64,000 nucleotides of DNA from Veillonella criceti (GTDB lineage Bacteria > Bacillota > Negativicutes > Veillonellales > Veillonellaceae). The translations under genes and the position numbers were made by a program. Positions 26,601 to 34,898 of the stretch are shown here, one piece after another. How positions within the stretch are numbered: the stretch's first letter is position 1; each line of letters opens with the position of its first letter. The stretch is taken from positions 520,001 through 584,000 of the forward strand of contig NZ_UHIO01000001.1 of the NCBI RefSeq assembly GCF_900460315.1, in the 5' to 3' direction. Below the pieces are notes generated by a model. That model ran no database searches and was not told where the DNA came from. It saw nothing but the letters and a program-made list of their open reading frames with translations.

Positions 26601-27305
26601 CATACTGTTCGTACCATCTACAATGCTACCTTTAATAAGGCCTTTACCTGTTTTTGTTTCAATCATTTCAATATTCACAAAAATGCCTTCAAAAATAACA
26701 TTGTTCATTTCTTCATTAACAAAAGAAATAGATAATGAATCACCAGTAATAGTAGGCCCTAATAGCATGCCCGGATCCGTTACATCACGCTTAAAGCTTC
26801 GACGCCGTTTCCCCTTATAGGCAAATCCACCTTCACCACCACTGATAGGCGCTGTTGATTTAGCAGGTTCATAATCACAGACTATCGGCTCTTCATACAT
26901 ATCAATAGGATCGTCATCTACCCTAGAAAACGGAAAAAACTCTTCAGCAAACTCATCAAAACCGTCCGTAGCAGCTTCATCTGAATGAGAACTTTGGTGT
27001 TGCGCTGATAGTTCTTTAATTAAATCAGCTACATCATAACCACCGGCAAAAGCAAATTCTTCTGCCGTATGATCATGAATCGGTTCGGAGTCCCAACGAT
27101 ACCCAAATGCCGTAGACTCTTTTACGGTAACGGCATGTGCCTGAATGTGTTTAGACTTATACCAGTTATCGAGCTTATTATGTAATAATTTAAATGCTTC
27201 CTCTGAGGACAGCACATTTTTTACTTCTATAGCCTTATCATTGGTTTCAATAAGCATTGCTGTTTCTTGCTTAGCTTTTGGAACTATATGATATCGTACT
27301 TTCAT
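23658..27305 (-). CDS. polC: replicative DNA polymerase III alpha subunit PolC, lacking the inserted exonuclease domain
   Basis: Gram-positive-type replicative polymerase of 1215 residues, ~220 fewer than B. subtilis PolC. Order: a variable N-terminal domain with an acidic linker (~105-150); an OB fold (~190-290); the PHP domain (~300-510); a zinc finger (Cys679, Cys682, Cys704, Cys707); and the palm with DIDLNFSG (Asp733, Asp735) and LDILGHDDPT. Normally a DnaQ-like 3'-5' exonuclease interrupts the PHP domain after the YGVE/YGLE motif. Here VIYGVEGYLIEDEE runs within about ten residues into the RSHIILLAKN strand, and no DxE exonuclease motif exists anywhere. All nine PHP metal-ligand positions are occupied: His304, His306, Asp313, His338, Glu363, His377, Cys427, Asp505, His507. 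It is the last gene of the comEA-comEC-holA-VanW run. Proofreading may rest on the PHP site or a separate DnaQ; that is inference. Confidence 0.95.
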   Translation of the reverse strand: MKVRYHIVPKAKQETAMLIETNDKAIEVKNVLSSEEAFKLLHNKLDNWYKSKHIQAHAVTVKESTAFGYRWDSEPIHDHTAEEFAFAGGYDVADLIKELSAQHQSSHSDEAATDGFDEFAEEFFPFSRVDDDPIDMYEEPIVCDYEPAKSTAPISGGEGGFAYKGKRRRSFKRDVTDPGMLLGPTITGDSLSISFVNEEMNNVIFEGIFVNIEMIETKTGKGLIKGSIVDGTNSMRFVKFIDDVEEARELTKMMQTVKGVRIQGDVHYDDKFEKDYILSLRSIQELKKETKRSENREDSRVELHLHTKMSDRDALVNVKELLQTIKDWGHPAVAITDHGVIQAFPEAQDIAGKLGVKVIYGVEGYLIEDEENDTRSHIILLAKNTVGLRNLYKMISISHLQYYKRRPRLPRAVIEDHREGIIIGSACEAGELIRAIVKGESQERLLEIASFYDYLEIQPLENNRFLLYDRRTGEQIREESFLVDINKKVVELGEILNKPVVATCDVHHLNDDEKIYRQIMLTVSGFKDIERTPSLYLRTTDEMLEEFKYLGEEKAYEVVVTNSRMINDSIESLQPVPQGKTYSPKIEGADNDLTEMCYKKAKEIYGDPLPKVVADRLDYELTRIIGNGYGVLYYIAHKLVRKSLDDGYLVGSRGSVGSSFVATMADITEVNPLPPHYICPKCKHSEFFEKGEYAGGFDLPRKNCPECGTPLNTNGHDIPFAIFMGFNGDKVPDIDLNFSGDYQPRAHKYTEELFGRDNVFRAGTIGTIAEKTAIGYVKKYAEAQDIQARQGFLEALAKGVTGVKNTTGQHPGGIMVCPRDMDVHEFTPVQYPANKKDSGIITTHFDYHSFEGCMTKLDILGHDDPTIIRMLEDITGVDVQTIPFDDPETLSLFSSTKAIGLTPEQLMGDKVASLAVPECGTGFVRRMLEDSKPQHFSDIVRISGFSHGTNVWLDNAQTLIKNGTCKLNEAISTRDDIMNFLMHRDIEPLTCFKVMENVRKGKGIDKLNKVGQKETDYEEQMRAGGIPDWFIDSCKKISYLFPRAHAVAYVMMAFRIAWFKINYPLAFYAAYFSIRAKAYDMKIMASSLESQRAEFERLKALDRKASNKDKDMMSALEVSMEMKQRGFNFLVADLNHSDARRFKIHEGALLPPFVAVDSLGEKVADAIVEERAKSPFTSVKDVQRRCKISESILATMRDLGCFGDLPEDEQMSLFG

Positions 27306-27373
27306 GTCTATCCTTCTCTCATATAAATATCCGTACTATCTATTTTGTCTATATATCAATGAATAGCCTCATA

Positions 27374-28771
27374 TCATTCAGACTTTTTATTTGAATTCGT
27401 TGTGTTAGAAACATCCTTAGCTTTCGTATCACTCGTCTTGTCTTCAGGTTTAGCTACTTCCTTACTCGGACGCGCAATAACGGTCGTTTCAGGATCATAC
27501 GTAGAGCTAAAACTATCCGTCTTCGTACGTCCATCTTTATAAGTAAGCGATACCGTTGTATTCACACTAAGACCATCATGCCCTGCATTACGAACTTCTT
27601 CTTTTTTTAGTGTTGAATCAATGATAACTTGAGTTTCATGCGGAATTGCCGTTTCGCCACCTACGGAAACAGAGGCTTGCGTTGGTTCATCAGCAGCAAA
27701 CCCTAAAATACTAATTGTCAAAGTATCACCTACTGTATGGGCTAACACATAAATAGGATGTTCGTAAGGGTTACTAAATACAAAATCAATATAGCCATAA
27801 GCTACGGTAGCATCACGACCAGCAGGAATATAACCAACAGGCGCATAATGTGGCACTCGTTCTTCAATTGTCATACCCGATAATAAAGCAGAATTAAATA
27901 GGGTAGAGCTAACTTGACAGATACCGCCCCCAATACCAGGTACAAGCTTGCCGTCCATAAAAACAGGCGCATCATCATATCCCGCTTCAGCAGTTCGTTC
28001 ACCAACAATCACATTGAATGAAAAATTCTGATGAGGCTGAATGATTACATTATTAATCTTATCAGTTGCCAACTGAATATTATGAGTACGACTTGTATCA
28101 CCAGCATTAAACGTCGTACTATAAGTTCCTAATACAGCATTAATACCTTTTAAATCTTCAGCCGTTACCTTAGGTTTAGCCTGTTCATCAATAACAAGTG
28201 ACATACTAGTCACGTCCCCTTTTACCAGTTGTTCTTGAAGCTTAGCAATGGTTTTAGCAATATCTAGCCGTTTTCCCGTAATTTCTTTATGTAATACGAC
28301 TTTACCTGCTTCTACTGTTAAATAGGCATCATGACCACTTTTAGCAATTTCCTTATTGTATGTTTGTAACAACGCTTCTAGTGCTGGTACATTAACATCA
28401 TACACAATAGATTTAGAAACAGGATTAACTAACGCTTGCCAACGAGTTGCTACATACTCTTCAACAGTCGGCTCATAGCCATAAGCCATAATACTTTCAA
28501 TGGTTTTATTTACATTTGGTTTTACACCAATATCTGCTAATGCCACCTTAGTTTCTTTTCCATCTTGCCATTTAATTGTCATATGAGTTGGTGCTTTGGC
28601 TGCTTCCGCTTCAATAATAGCCACCAACTCGTCTTTATCGGCCCGCGAAACATCGGTTTCACCTAAATACATGCCTTGAATAACATTACCTGTCGGATAC
28701 AAAAAAGCACCAGCACTTAGGGAAACTAAACCAAGTACAGCACCTGCTATAACACCAATAGAACGTTTCAT
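27374..28771 (-). CDS. VanW-family exported protein with peptidoglycan-binding and G5-like domains
   Basis: 465 residues. An N-terminal membrane anchor or signal (~1-25) is followed by one or two putative PG-binding-4 segments (~40-215). The VanW domain follows (~225-345), with the signature NFSFNVIVGERTAEAGY and GIGGGICQVSSTLFN. Next comes a G5-like stretch (HETQVIIDSTLKKEEVRNAGHDG) and a low-complexity Lys/Thr/Ser tail. The layout is that of B. subtilis YoaR. The catalytic role of VanW domains is not established, but a cell-wall function outside the cytoplasmic membrane is expected. The gene sits tightly between holA (18 bases) and polC (68 bases), an odd place for an envelope protein. Confidence 0.88.
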   Translation of the reverse strand: MKRSIGVIAGAVLGLVSLSAGAFLYPTGNVIQGMYLGETDVSRADKDELVAIIEAEAAKAPTHMTIKWQDGKETKVALADIGVKPNVNKTIESIMAYGYEPTVEEYVATRWQALVNPVSKSIVYDVNVPALEALLQTYNKEIAKSGHDAYLTVEAGKVVLHKEITGKRLDIAKTIAKLQEQLVKGDVTSMSLVIDEQAKPKVTAEDLKGINAVLGTYSTTFNAGDTSRTHNIQLATDKINNVIIQPHQNFSFNVIVGERTAEAGYDDAPVFMDGKLVPGIGGGICQVSSTLFNSALLSGMTIEERVPHYAPVGYIPAGRDATVAYGYIDFVFSNPYEHPIYVLAHTVGDTLTISILGFAADEPTQASVSVGGETAIPHETQVIIDSTLKKEEVRNAGHDGLSVNTTVSLTYKDGRTKTDSFSSTYDPETTVIARPSKEVAKPEDKTSDTKAKDVSNTTNSNKKSE

Positions 28772-28789
28772 ACAACCCCCACAGCCTAT

Positions 28790-29761
28790 TTATTCAGCAC
28801 AATAGGCTAAACACAAATCTTTAAAATATGACACACTACCTTCACCACGCCGACTATCTCGCATCACTTCATAAAGTCCACGCAATAACTTAGCCAAAGC
28901 GCGAATAGAAATCTGCTGACTTTGCCGATAGGCAAGCGTTATGGGATACGCTTTTACGGTTGACCCAGCTTCTTTAAATAAATCCTGTACAGCGCGCTCA
29001 CTAAGTCCACTAAATCTACATTCACTAACCATTAATTGTAAGCGCAACTGTCCTTCAATATATGACATAGCCCGCTCCACTTCCTTACTTTGCAACATAT
29101 AAGGAAATAAGGTGAGCAATGTATTGACATCTTTTTTAAATAAGGCTTCTTTAAACAAAAATATATTTTTTGCCCCATAATCACTACCATTAGCTACCAA
29201 AAAGGCTTGTGTAATTTCTCCCTTTGGAGGTAACAATAAAAAGTAGCGATCAAATTCAGTACGCAAAAAACTAACTGGCACATCCTGCCAAAGTTCTAAC
29301 AAGTGATGGATATATTCAATGCCATCAGCACTCATCGTATAGCCATGAGAATGACAATATGTTTGTAACCATTTAACAATCTCAGGTCCCTTTAACCGAT
29401 CACAAGCCTCATTAGGTACACTCTTTAAAAACTCCTTATTAGGTTTGAGCCGTTTATCGATTGTCTCATGATATAAAACGAGGACGGGGTGACTACCATC
29501 ATACGTTAAGAGTAAATCATAAACTTGTTGCCACTCCTCCGTAACTCGTTTATTAGTCTTCGCAAATATAGGCGGATTCACCAAACAATACAGCGTAGGC
29601 TCACCAAACAAAGAATCTTCACTCAGCTTTTCACAAATCCGCCGAGCCCCTACTTCATCATTCAACATTTGCACGGATAAGTCTGGATAGGCTTTAAAAA
29701 AAGCTTGCTTTTTCTCCTCTATGAGCTGTGACTCATCACCATATAGTAATTGTATCGCCAT
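28790..29761 (-). CDS. holA: DNA polymerase III delta subunit
   Basis: Clamp-loader subunit that opens the beta clamp. The 323-residue protein has the three-domain delta layout: an N-terminal AAA-like domain (IQLLYGDESQLIEEKKQAF, then LFGEPTLYCLVNPP), a KFLKSVPNEACDRLKGPEIVKWL lid region and a C-terminal collar (LRGLYEVMRDSRRGEG). Delta lacks a working ATP site, as here. AGGAG precedes the ATG at 29761. Its position right after comEC is common in Firmicutes. Being upstream of polC places two replisome genes in one run. Confidence 0.9.
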   Translation of the reverse strand: MAIQLLYGDESQLIEEKKQAFFKAYPDLSVQMLNDEVGARRICEKLSEDSLFGEPTLYCLVNPPIFAKTNKRVTEEWQQVYDLLLTYDGSHPVLVLYHETIDKRLKPNKEFLKSVPNEACDRLKGPEIVKWLQTYCHSHGYTMSADGIEYIHHLLELWQDVPVSFLRTEFDRYFLLLPPKGEITQAFLVANGSDYGAKNIFLFKEALFKKDVNTLLTLFPYMLQSKEVERAMSYIEGQLRLQLMVSECRFSGLSERAVQDLFKEAGSTVKAYPITLAYRQSQQISIRALAKLLRGLYEVMRDSRRGEGSVSYFKDLCLAYCAE

Positions 29762-29769
29762 AGCTTCTC

Positions 29770-32076
29770 CTACAATAAAAAATCCGGGATCACTTTCGTG
29801 CCCGTAATATATCGATTTTCATCAGCTGGATCTACGTCTGCTTGACTCCGGGTATTACCATTTGGCCAATACACAAGAGCTTTAGGTGCCCCCACCGTAT
29901 ATTCGCTATGAGTAGCCGCCACAGCACCATTCGTAGTTCCACTAATGTATGATGTCATCTCTTTTAATTTTAGATGGTTTTTACTATTTTGTCCATTACT
30001 GAATATGAATGCTCCCTGTGGTCCTCTTGCAATAAACGTATTTTGTTGCTCTTCAAATATAGCTTCAAAATCCCTTGTCCGGCTACCTATAAAAGTCCCC
30101 TCATTGATGTTACTTTTATATAAATTTTGCCAAGTCCAATGTAACGACATTACTAAGTCCGAAAGGCTTTGTCTATTCTCTGTAGTTACTGACTCTAAAG
30201 TAATTAACTGTGGTTTAGTAACACCATAATAATGAACAGCATTGATGATAGCACTTTGTGAAATAACCGATAGTGGTTTTCCTTCAGTAGCTACATGAAG
30301 CCACATCGTCCTGGCCGTAAAAGGGGCCTCCTTCAACACTAAAAAAGCAGCGCCTTGTGATAAAGGAATAATATGTATATATACTGCTGTATGTAATAAA
30401 CTAGAAAAGGGAATCAATAATAAACATAATAAACCTAAACCAATGATATTTTCGTACCACAATTGGCGAACATCAGCTTTCAGCATACAATGGTATAAAT
30501 AACGACAGCCTAATATATACAAGGCACCAGCTCCAACAGATAATGCTCCCCAATAGCCAACAGATCCAGGTATATTAGCAATTGTAAAATTTAAAAACAA
30601 AGCCCCTTTTAAAATGGACGCCAATATATACCATAATAAAGGTATATCCACAATGAGGTGTAATAATAATAAAATAGCCGTCCCTAAAATAGCAAAATCT
30701 AAAATAGGGCCCACAAGAATAGCCGCAATTAAAGAACCTACGCCCATAAGGTGAAAATAATACAACTGTAGTGGAAATATAAGAATTTGAGCACTTACAC
30801 ATAAACTTAACGGTCCCATGATATATGGCCAGCCCTTTGGTAAACGCTGATATATAGGGCGACTAAAGAATAAAATTCCATATGTCGCCCCAAAGGACAA
30901 TTGAAAGCTAACATCCAAAAGGAGTAAAGGCTCAAACCACAATAAGATCGCCGCGCTAAGATGCAAAGCTTGTCGACTTTGATATAAGCGACCTTTGATA
31001 ATTCCTAGCCCCATAATAATCCCCATCAAAGCGGATCGAATAACAGGTGGATTACAACCTACTAGCAAACAATATACTATAACAAATAAAATAGCTCCAT
31101 AAGTAGCTCGTTTCTTATTCATGCCTAACCAAGAAGCCAATACGAATATAAACCCAAAAAGTAAAGCTACATGAGAACCTGATACTGATAATATATGAAT
31201 CAATCCTGTTTTAGCAAATGCCTCCATAATCGATGAATCTAAGGCATTATAACCACCACCAAGCAGTAAACTCTGACTCATGTCACCTAATTCACCTGGT
31301 AATTGTTGTTTTAGAATGTGACTACTCATATAACGCCAATAACCTAATGATTTCATCACCTGATTCACTATGTGAGTATACCATTCAGTCTCAGGTTCAG
31401 TCACTAGACCTTGTAACTCACCTTCATATAAGGTACCCATTCTATGATTTGTAAGATAGCGAGCACGTAAATCAATCCTACCCTCTTCTGGTGCAAAGTT
31501 AACTTTAGTTATAGTCCCTTTAATTGCTACATAGCTTCCTGGTAAGATATCTGTTTGTGCTACCACTGTTGAAGGTATCACATAGACCACTACTTCTCCC
31601 TCAGCACTCAAATGCTTCGAATTAACCCCCTCTTTATCTGGCACTATCTCTACTATATCCCCTACTATCCGCCAATAAGTATGACGATTAACCATAGCCA
31701 TCTCTGGCAAACTAGTTACCCGTATCGTATAAATCCCCTTAGCCCCTACATAATAAGGATTTACTGTTTCATACGCATCAATAGTTACTGCCGTTCGATA
31801 CATACCAAAAACAATCAAACTTAAAATAATAAGTACGACCGCCAACATATTTCGCCTACTAGTGCTACCCTTACGCACTAAATTGACATTGATATATTCA
31901 CTTTTTCTATTTTTTACATAACGCTCTATAATAAGCCAAAGAAAATACCAAGAACTACCTAATAACACGAGCATAGGATTTGTAAATCCATATCGCATGC
32001 CATAGGCCAATACAATGCCCCAAGCCGGTGCGAGCCACAATAAAGCACCCCATTCTGTATAAGTAAAGAAATACAT
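29770..32076 (-). CDS. comEC: DNA-uptake channel protein ComEC/Rec2 with degenerate metallo-beta-lactamase domain
   Basis: Polytopic channel that carries single-stranded DNA into the cytoplasm in natural transformation. Order in 768 residues: two or three N-terminal spans; a soluble OB/DUF4131 region (~85-225); the Competence domain (~255-530), with LLLGGGYNALD, FAKTGLIHILSVSGSHVALL and NPPVIRSALMGIIM as typical segments; then a C-terminal domain after a last span. That tail starts IHIIPLSQGAAFLVL where intact proteins have a DVGQGD motif, and it has no HxHxDH, so the usual nuclease-like metal site is gone. The ATG at 32076 fits AGGAGG (7 bases); a TTG two codons upstream does not. The comEA stop is about 16 bases upstream. 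Confidence 0.93.
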   Translation of the reverse strand: MYFFTYTEWGALLWLAPAWGIVLAYGMRYGFTNPMLVLLGSSWYFLWLIIERYVKNRKSEYINVNLVRKGSTSRRNMLAVVLIILSLIVFGMYRTAVTIDAYETVNPYYVGAKGIYTIRVTSLPEMAMVNRHTYWRIVGDIVEIVPDKEGVNSKHLSAEGEVVVYVIPSTVVAQTDILPGSYVAIKGTITKVNFAPEEGRIDLRARYLTNHRMGTLYEGELQGLVTEPETEWYTHIVNQVMKSLGYWRYMSSHILKQQLPGELGDMSQSLLLGGGYNALDSSIMEAFAKTGLIHILSVSGSHVALLFGFIFVLASWLGMNKKRATYGAILFVIVYCLLVGCNPPVIRSALMGIIMGLGIIKGRLYQSRQALHLSAAILLWFEPLLLLDVSFQLSFGATYGILFFSRPIYQRLPKGWPYIMGPLSLCVSAQILIFPLQLYYFHLMGVGSLIAAILVGPILDFAILGTAILLLLHLIVDIPLLWYILASILKGALFLNFTIANIPGSVGYWGALSVGAGALYILGCRYLYHCMLKADVRQLWYENIIGLGLLCLLLIPFSSLLHTAVYIHIIPLSQGAAFLVLKEAPFTARTMWLHVATEGKPLSVISQSAIINAVHYYGVTKPQLITLESVTTENRQSLSDLVMSLHWTWQNLYKSNINEGTFIGSRTRDFEAIFEEQQNTFIARGPQGAFIFSNGQNSKNHLKLKEMTSYISGTTNGAVAATHSEYTVGAPKALVYWPNGNTRSQADVDPADENRYITGTKVIPDFLL

Positions 32077-32092
32077 ATACAAACCTCCTAGT

Positions 32093-32707
32093 TTATACCG
32101 TAATATGAGGGGCTAATTTTTTAAACGTGGCTTCACCAATCCCTTTTACCTTCTTAATATCTTCAATCGTCTTAAACAATCCCGATTGTTCACGATAAGC
32201 AATAATTTTCTTTGCCGTGCCTGGACCAACACCAGATAACTTAGTTAACTCTTGCTCATTAGCTGTATTAATATTAATTTTTTGTTTACGCAATAATTCC
32301 TCAGGATTCCCCATAAAATTAAAAGCCACATGAATATGACTACCACTGGCTGCTACTTCAGCCAAATTAATCGTATCTACTGATGCATAAGGTAATAAAC
32401 CGCCACAAGCCTGAATCACATCCCCCACCGTTTGTCCGCCTTGCAGTTTATATAGACCAGGTGTTTCTACCGCCCCTGTGACATATACATATTCATTATC
32501 CCCATTCATATTTTTTTTATCCTCTGTATTTTCCTCCGTTTGTATATTAGGGCCCTTAGTTTGGCTCTCTTCTGTCACCATAACACCATGAGTGCTATTC
32601 ATTTGCGCTTCTGAATCTGTTATAATAGGCCGTAGTACCAAAAGGTACACCATACAGGCTATACCTAAACATAGCCATAATTTTTTATATTTTTTTAGTT
32701 GCTCCAC
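32093..32707 (-). CDS. comEA: competence DNA-binding protein ComEA
   Basis: Membrane-anchored DNA receptor. 204 residues: an N-terminal membrane helix (~11-28), an acidic linker, an SLBB domain (YVTGAVETPGLYKLQGGQ, ~75-130) and two helix-hairpin-helix motifs (INTANEQELTKLSGVGPG and KKVKGIGEATFKKL) that bind double-stranded DNA. The gene begins with GTG at 32707, eight bases after AGGAGG. It leads the comEC-holA run and is transcribed away from pepS. In this diderm the protein should act in the periplasm, delivering DNA to ComEC. Confidence 0.95.
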   Translation of the reverse strand: MEQLKKYKKLWLCLGIACMVYLLVLRPIITDSEAQMNSTHGVMVTEESQTKGPNIQTEENTEDKKNMNGDNEYVYVTGAVETPGLYKLQGGQTVGDVIQACGGLLPYASVDTINLAEVAASGSHIHVAFNFMGNPEELLRKQKININTANEQELTKLSGVGPGTAKKIIAYREQSGLFKTIEDIKKVKGIGEATFKKLAPHITV

Positions 32708-32864
32708 GTAACACGCCTCCTAGTCAAAGTATGATTTAATACAATGATGTTTAATCATATTTTATTCTTACTCATAGTTTCCCTTTTATTTGTGAAACTC
32801 CTGCTAATTCATACCACGAGTATCAATTAGCACAGAGCGTGTTACTATACGAAAGGATACATTT

Positions 32865-34094
32865 ATGGAAACAAGTCGTTTACAAAAATATGCAAATGCG
32901 CTATTAACTACAGGCGTTAATTTGCAAAAGAATCAAACATTAGTCATTAATGTTGATGTAGAAAATCAGAATTTTGCTCTTGTTGTAACTCAAGAAGCAT
33001 ATAAATTAGGTGCCAAAGAAGTGGTTGTTAATTGGCGCTCAACCACAATTGGTAAAGAGCGTCTACTCCATGCGGCCGATGAAGTTTTATCAAATCCAGC
33101 CCCTTGGATTCCAGAATATTATAAAACTTATGTAGAAGCAGGTGCTGCTTTCTTATCTTTAATTAGTGCAAATCCTAAAGCTCTAGCCGGTGTCCCTTCC
33201 GAACGTATTGCCAGTCAATCGCGCCATCTTAATAAAGCTCTCCACTTTTATCACGAAGCAATTATGGACTCTACCCTTACTTGGTGCGTAGCCTCTGTTG
33301 CTACCTTACGCTGGGCTGAACTGCTAGGTTTCACAGGAACAGACGAAGAAAAAATAGATGCCTTATGGGCCGAAATCTTCACTTTATGTCGCATTGAAAA
33401 TGTAAGTCCCACGGAAAAATTAGCCCCTCATTTACAACGATTAGAATCTCGCACCAAAGCTATGAATCAACATCATTTCCAAACACTTCATTACACATGC
33501 TCAAATGGTACAGATTTAACAATTGACCTGCCTAAAAATCATGTATGGCAAGGTGGTGCTGAGGCCTCTAAAAGTGGCATTATCTTCGATGCCAACATTC
33601 CAACGGAGGAAGTTTTTACAGCACCGCAATATGATGGTGTTAACGGAATTGTATATAGCACCAAACCTTTAATCTATCAAGGCAATGAAATTAATGATTT
33701 TTATTTCACTTTTGAAAATGGTAAAATCATTAACTTTGATGCTAAGGTTGGCAAAGAACATTTGAAGCACCTTATTGAAACTGATGAAGGTTCAGCCTAT
33801 CTTGGTGAAATAGCATTAGTAGATCACTATTCACCTATTAGCCAGTCCAATCGCATTTACTTTGAAACACTGTTTGATGAAAATGCCTCCTGCCATTTAG
33901 CCGTTGGGGCTGCCTATCCAACGTGCTTAGCTAATAGTGACGGCTTAAGCAAAGAGGAGCTGAAACAAGAAGGCCTTAATCATTCCTTAACCCATGTAGA
34001 CTTTATGATTGGTCATGAGGATATGAATATCGAAGGAGTTACCACTGCTGGTGAAACTGTAACAATTATGAGTAAAGGCAAATTATTAATCTAA
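32865..34094 (+). CDS. pepS: M29-family aminopeptidase
   Basis: Metallo-aminopeptidase of 409 residues, the length of aminopeptidase T, AmpS and PepS, which take N-terminal residues from short peptides in the cytoplasm. Family blocks include VDVENQNFALVVTQEAY, FDANIPTEEVFTAPQYDGVNG (metal-ligand glutamates) and LTHVDFMIGHEDMNIEG (His and Asp ligands). Start at 32865 follows GAAAGGA. It is one of the few plus-strand genes and lies between the competence run and comEB, splitting what in Bacillus is one comE operon. It is monocistronic, with a strong hairpin terminator about 110 bases after its stop. Confidence 0.92.
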   Translation: METSRLQKYANALLTTGVNLQKNQTLVINVDVENQNFALVVTQEAYKLGAKEVVVNWRSTTIGKERLLHAADEVLSNPAPWIPEYYKTYVEAGAAFLSLISANPKALAGVPSERIASQSRHLNKALHFYHEAIMDSTLTWCVASVATLRWAELLGFTGTDEEKIDALWAEIFTLCRIENVSPTEKLAPHLQRLESRTKAMNQHHFQTLHYTCSNGTDLTIDLPKNHVWQGGAEASKSGIIFDANIPTEEVFTAPQYDGVNGIVYSTKPLIYQGNEINDFYFTFENGKIINFDAKVGKEHLKHLIETDEGSAYLGEIALVDHYSPISQSNRIYFETLFDENASCHLAVGAAYPTCLANSDGLSKEELKQEGLNHSLTHVDFMIGHEDMNIEGVTTAGETVTIMSKGKLLI

Positions 34095-34204
34095 ATACTG
34101 CACGTAAAAGAAGGAATAGCCCAGCTTCTCCCCACGCATCACCATCTTTAACACTATACTTGCCTTGCTAGTAATAGGGAGTATTCTTATAAATTAACTA
34201 TATG

Positions 34205-34282
34205 CAAAAAACTCGTCATACAAATTACGAAACGACTTTGTTCGCAAGAACTCGGAGTAAGTAATTGTATGACGAGTTTTTA
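34205..34282. terminator. long bidirectional terminator between pepS and comEB
   Basis: AAAAACTCGTCATACAA on the left pairs with TTGTATGACGAGTTTTT on the right, extended by ATTAC/GTAAT, giving about 20 bp around a ~33-base loop. The loop holds its own GTTC/GAAC hairpin. T runs on both sides let it serve both converging genes. Confidence 0.85.
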
Positions 34283-34321
34283 TTATCTAAATCAAGTATA
34301 ATCCCTATCACTAGCCACAAG

Positions 34322-34801
34322 CTATAGGTTAATATTCAAGGTGCGCCCTGTAGGCATATATTCACTAATTTGCACACCAGCAGTTCTAAGCATGCGTTTT
34401 GATGCTATCACCTCAGGCGTGTCTTTATATTTATCCTGCCAATAAATCACTTCACGAATACCACTTTGAATAATTGCTTTAGCACATTCATTACAAGGAA
34501 ATAATGTAACATAGATTTTACTACCTTCTAATGAACCGCCACGATAATTTAAAATGGCATTCAATTCACTATGTACAATATAAAAATATTTATTATCCTT
34601 ACTAGCATCTCGTTCCCAGGCAAATTCATCATCACTACAGCCACAAGGCATACCATTATAGCCAATGGATAAAATTTTATTATCCTCACTTACAATACAT
34701 GCCCCTACCTGTGTATTTGGATCTTTAGACCGTTGAGCTGCTAAAATAGCAACCCCCATAAAATATTCATCCCACGTTATATAATCACTACGTTTAGGCA
34801 T
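34322..34801 (-). CDS. comEB: dCMP deaminase family protein ComEB
   Basis: Zinc cytidine-deaminase-fold enzyme that converts dCMP to dUMP for thymidylate synthesis. Zinc ligands are in HSELNAIL (about residue 78, with catalytic Glu) and PCNECAKAI (~102-105). The 159-residue length is typical. The name follows its place in the Bacillus comE operon; a direct role in DNA uptake is doubtful. AGGAGG precedes the ATG at 34801. It follows the leuS terminator by about 50 bases... on the minus strand it is downstream of leuS and probably has its own promoter. Confidence 0.93.
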   Translation of the reverse strand: MPKRSDYITWDEYFMGVAILAAQRSKDPNTQVGACIVSEDNKILSIGYNGMPCGCSDDEFAWERDASKDNKYFYIVHSELNAILNYRGGSLEGSKIYVTLFPCNECAKAIIQSGIREVIYWQDKYKDTPEVIASKRMLRTAGVQISEYMPTGRTLNINL

Positions 34802-34850
34802 CTTTACCTCCTAAATATATAAATTAATACTGTACTTCATTATTGTATAA

Positions 34851-34889
34851 AAAAACTCACAAAGTCAATATATTACTTTGTGAGTTTTT
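34851..34889 (-). terminator. intrinsic terminator of leuS
   Basis: AAAAACTCACAAAGT (34851-34865) and ACTTTGTGAGTTTTT (34875-34889) are perfect 15-base complements with a 9-base loop; a run of T follows on the minus strand, 10 bases past the leuS stop. Confidence 0.9.
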
Positions 34890-34898
34890 CATATGCAA

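Noticed and set aside
32730-32759. Inverted repeat TATGATT...AATCATA upstream of comEA as a competence operator
   Set aside because: Only seven perfect pairs in AT-rich DNA, and the arms overlap likely -10 sequence; chance is a good explanation.
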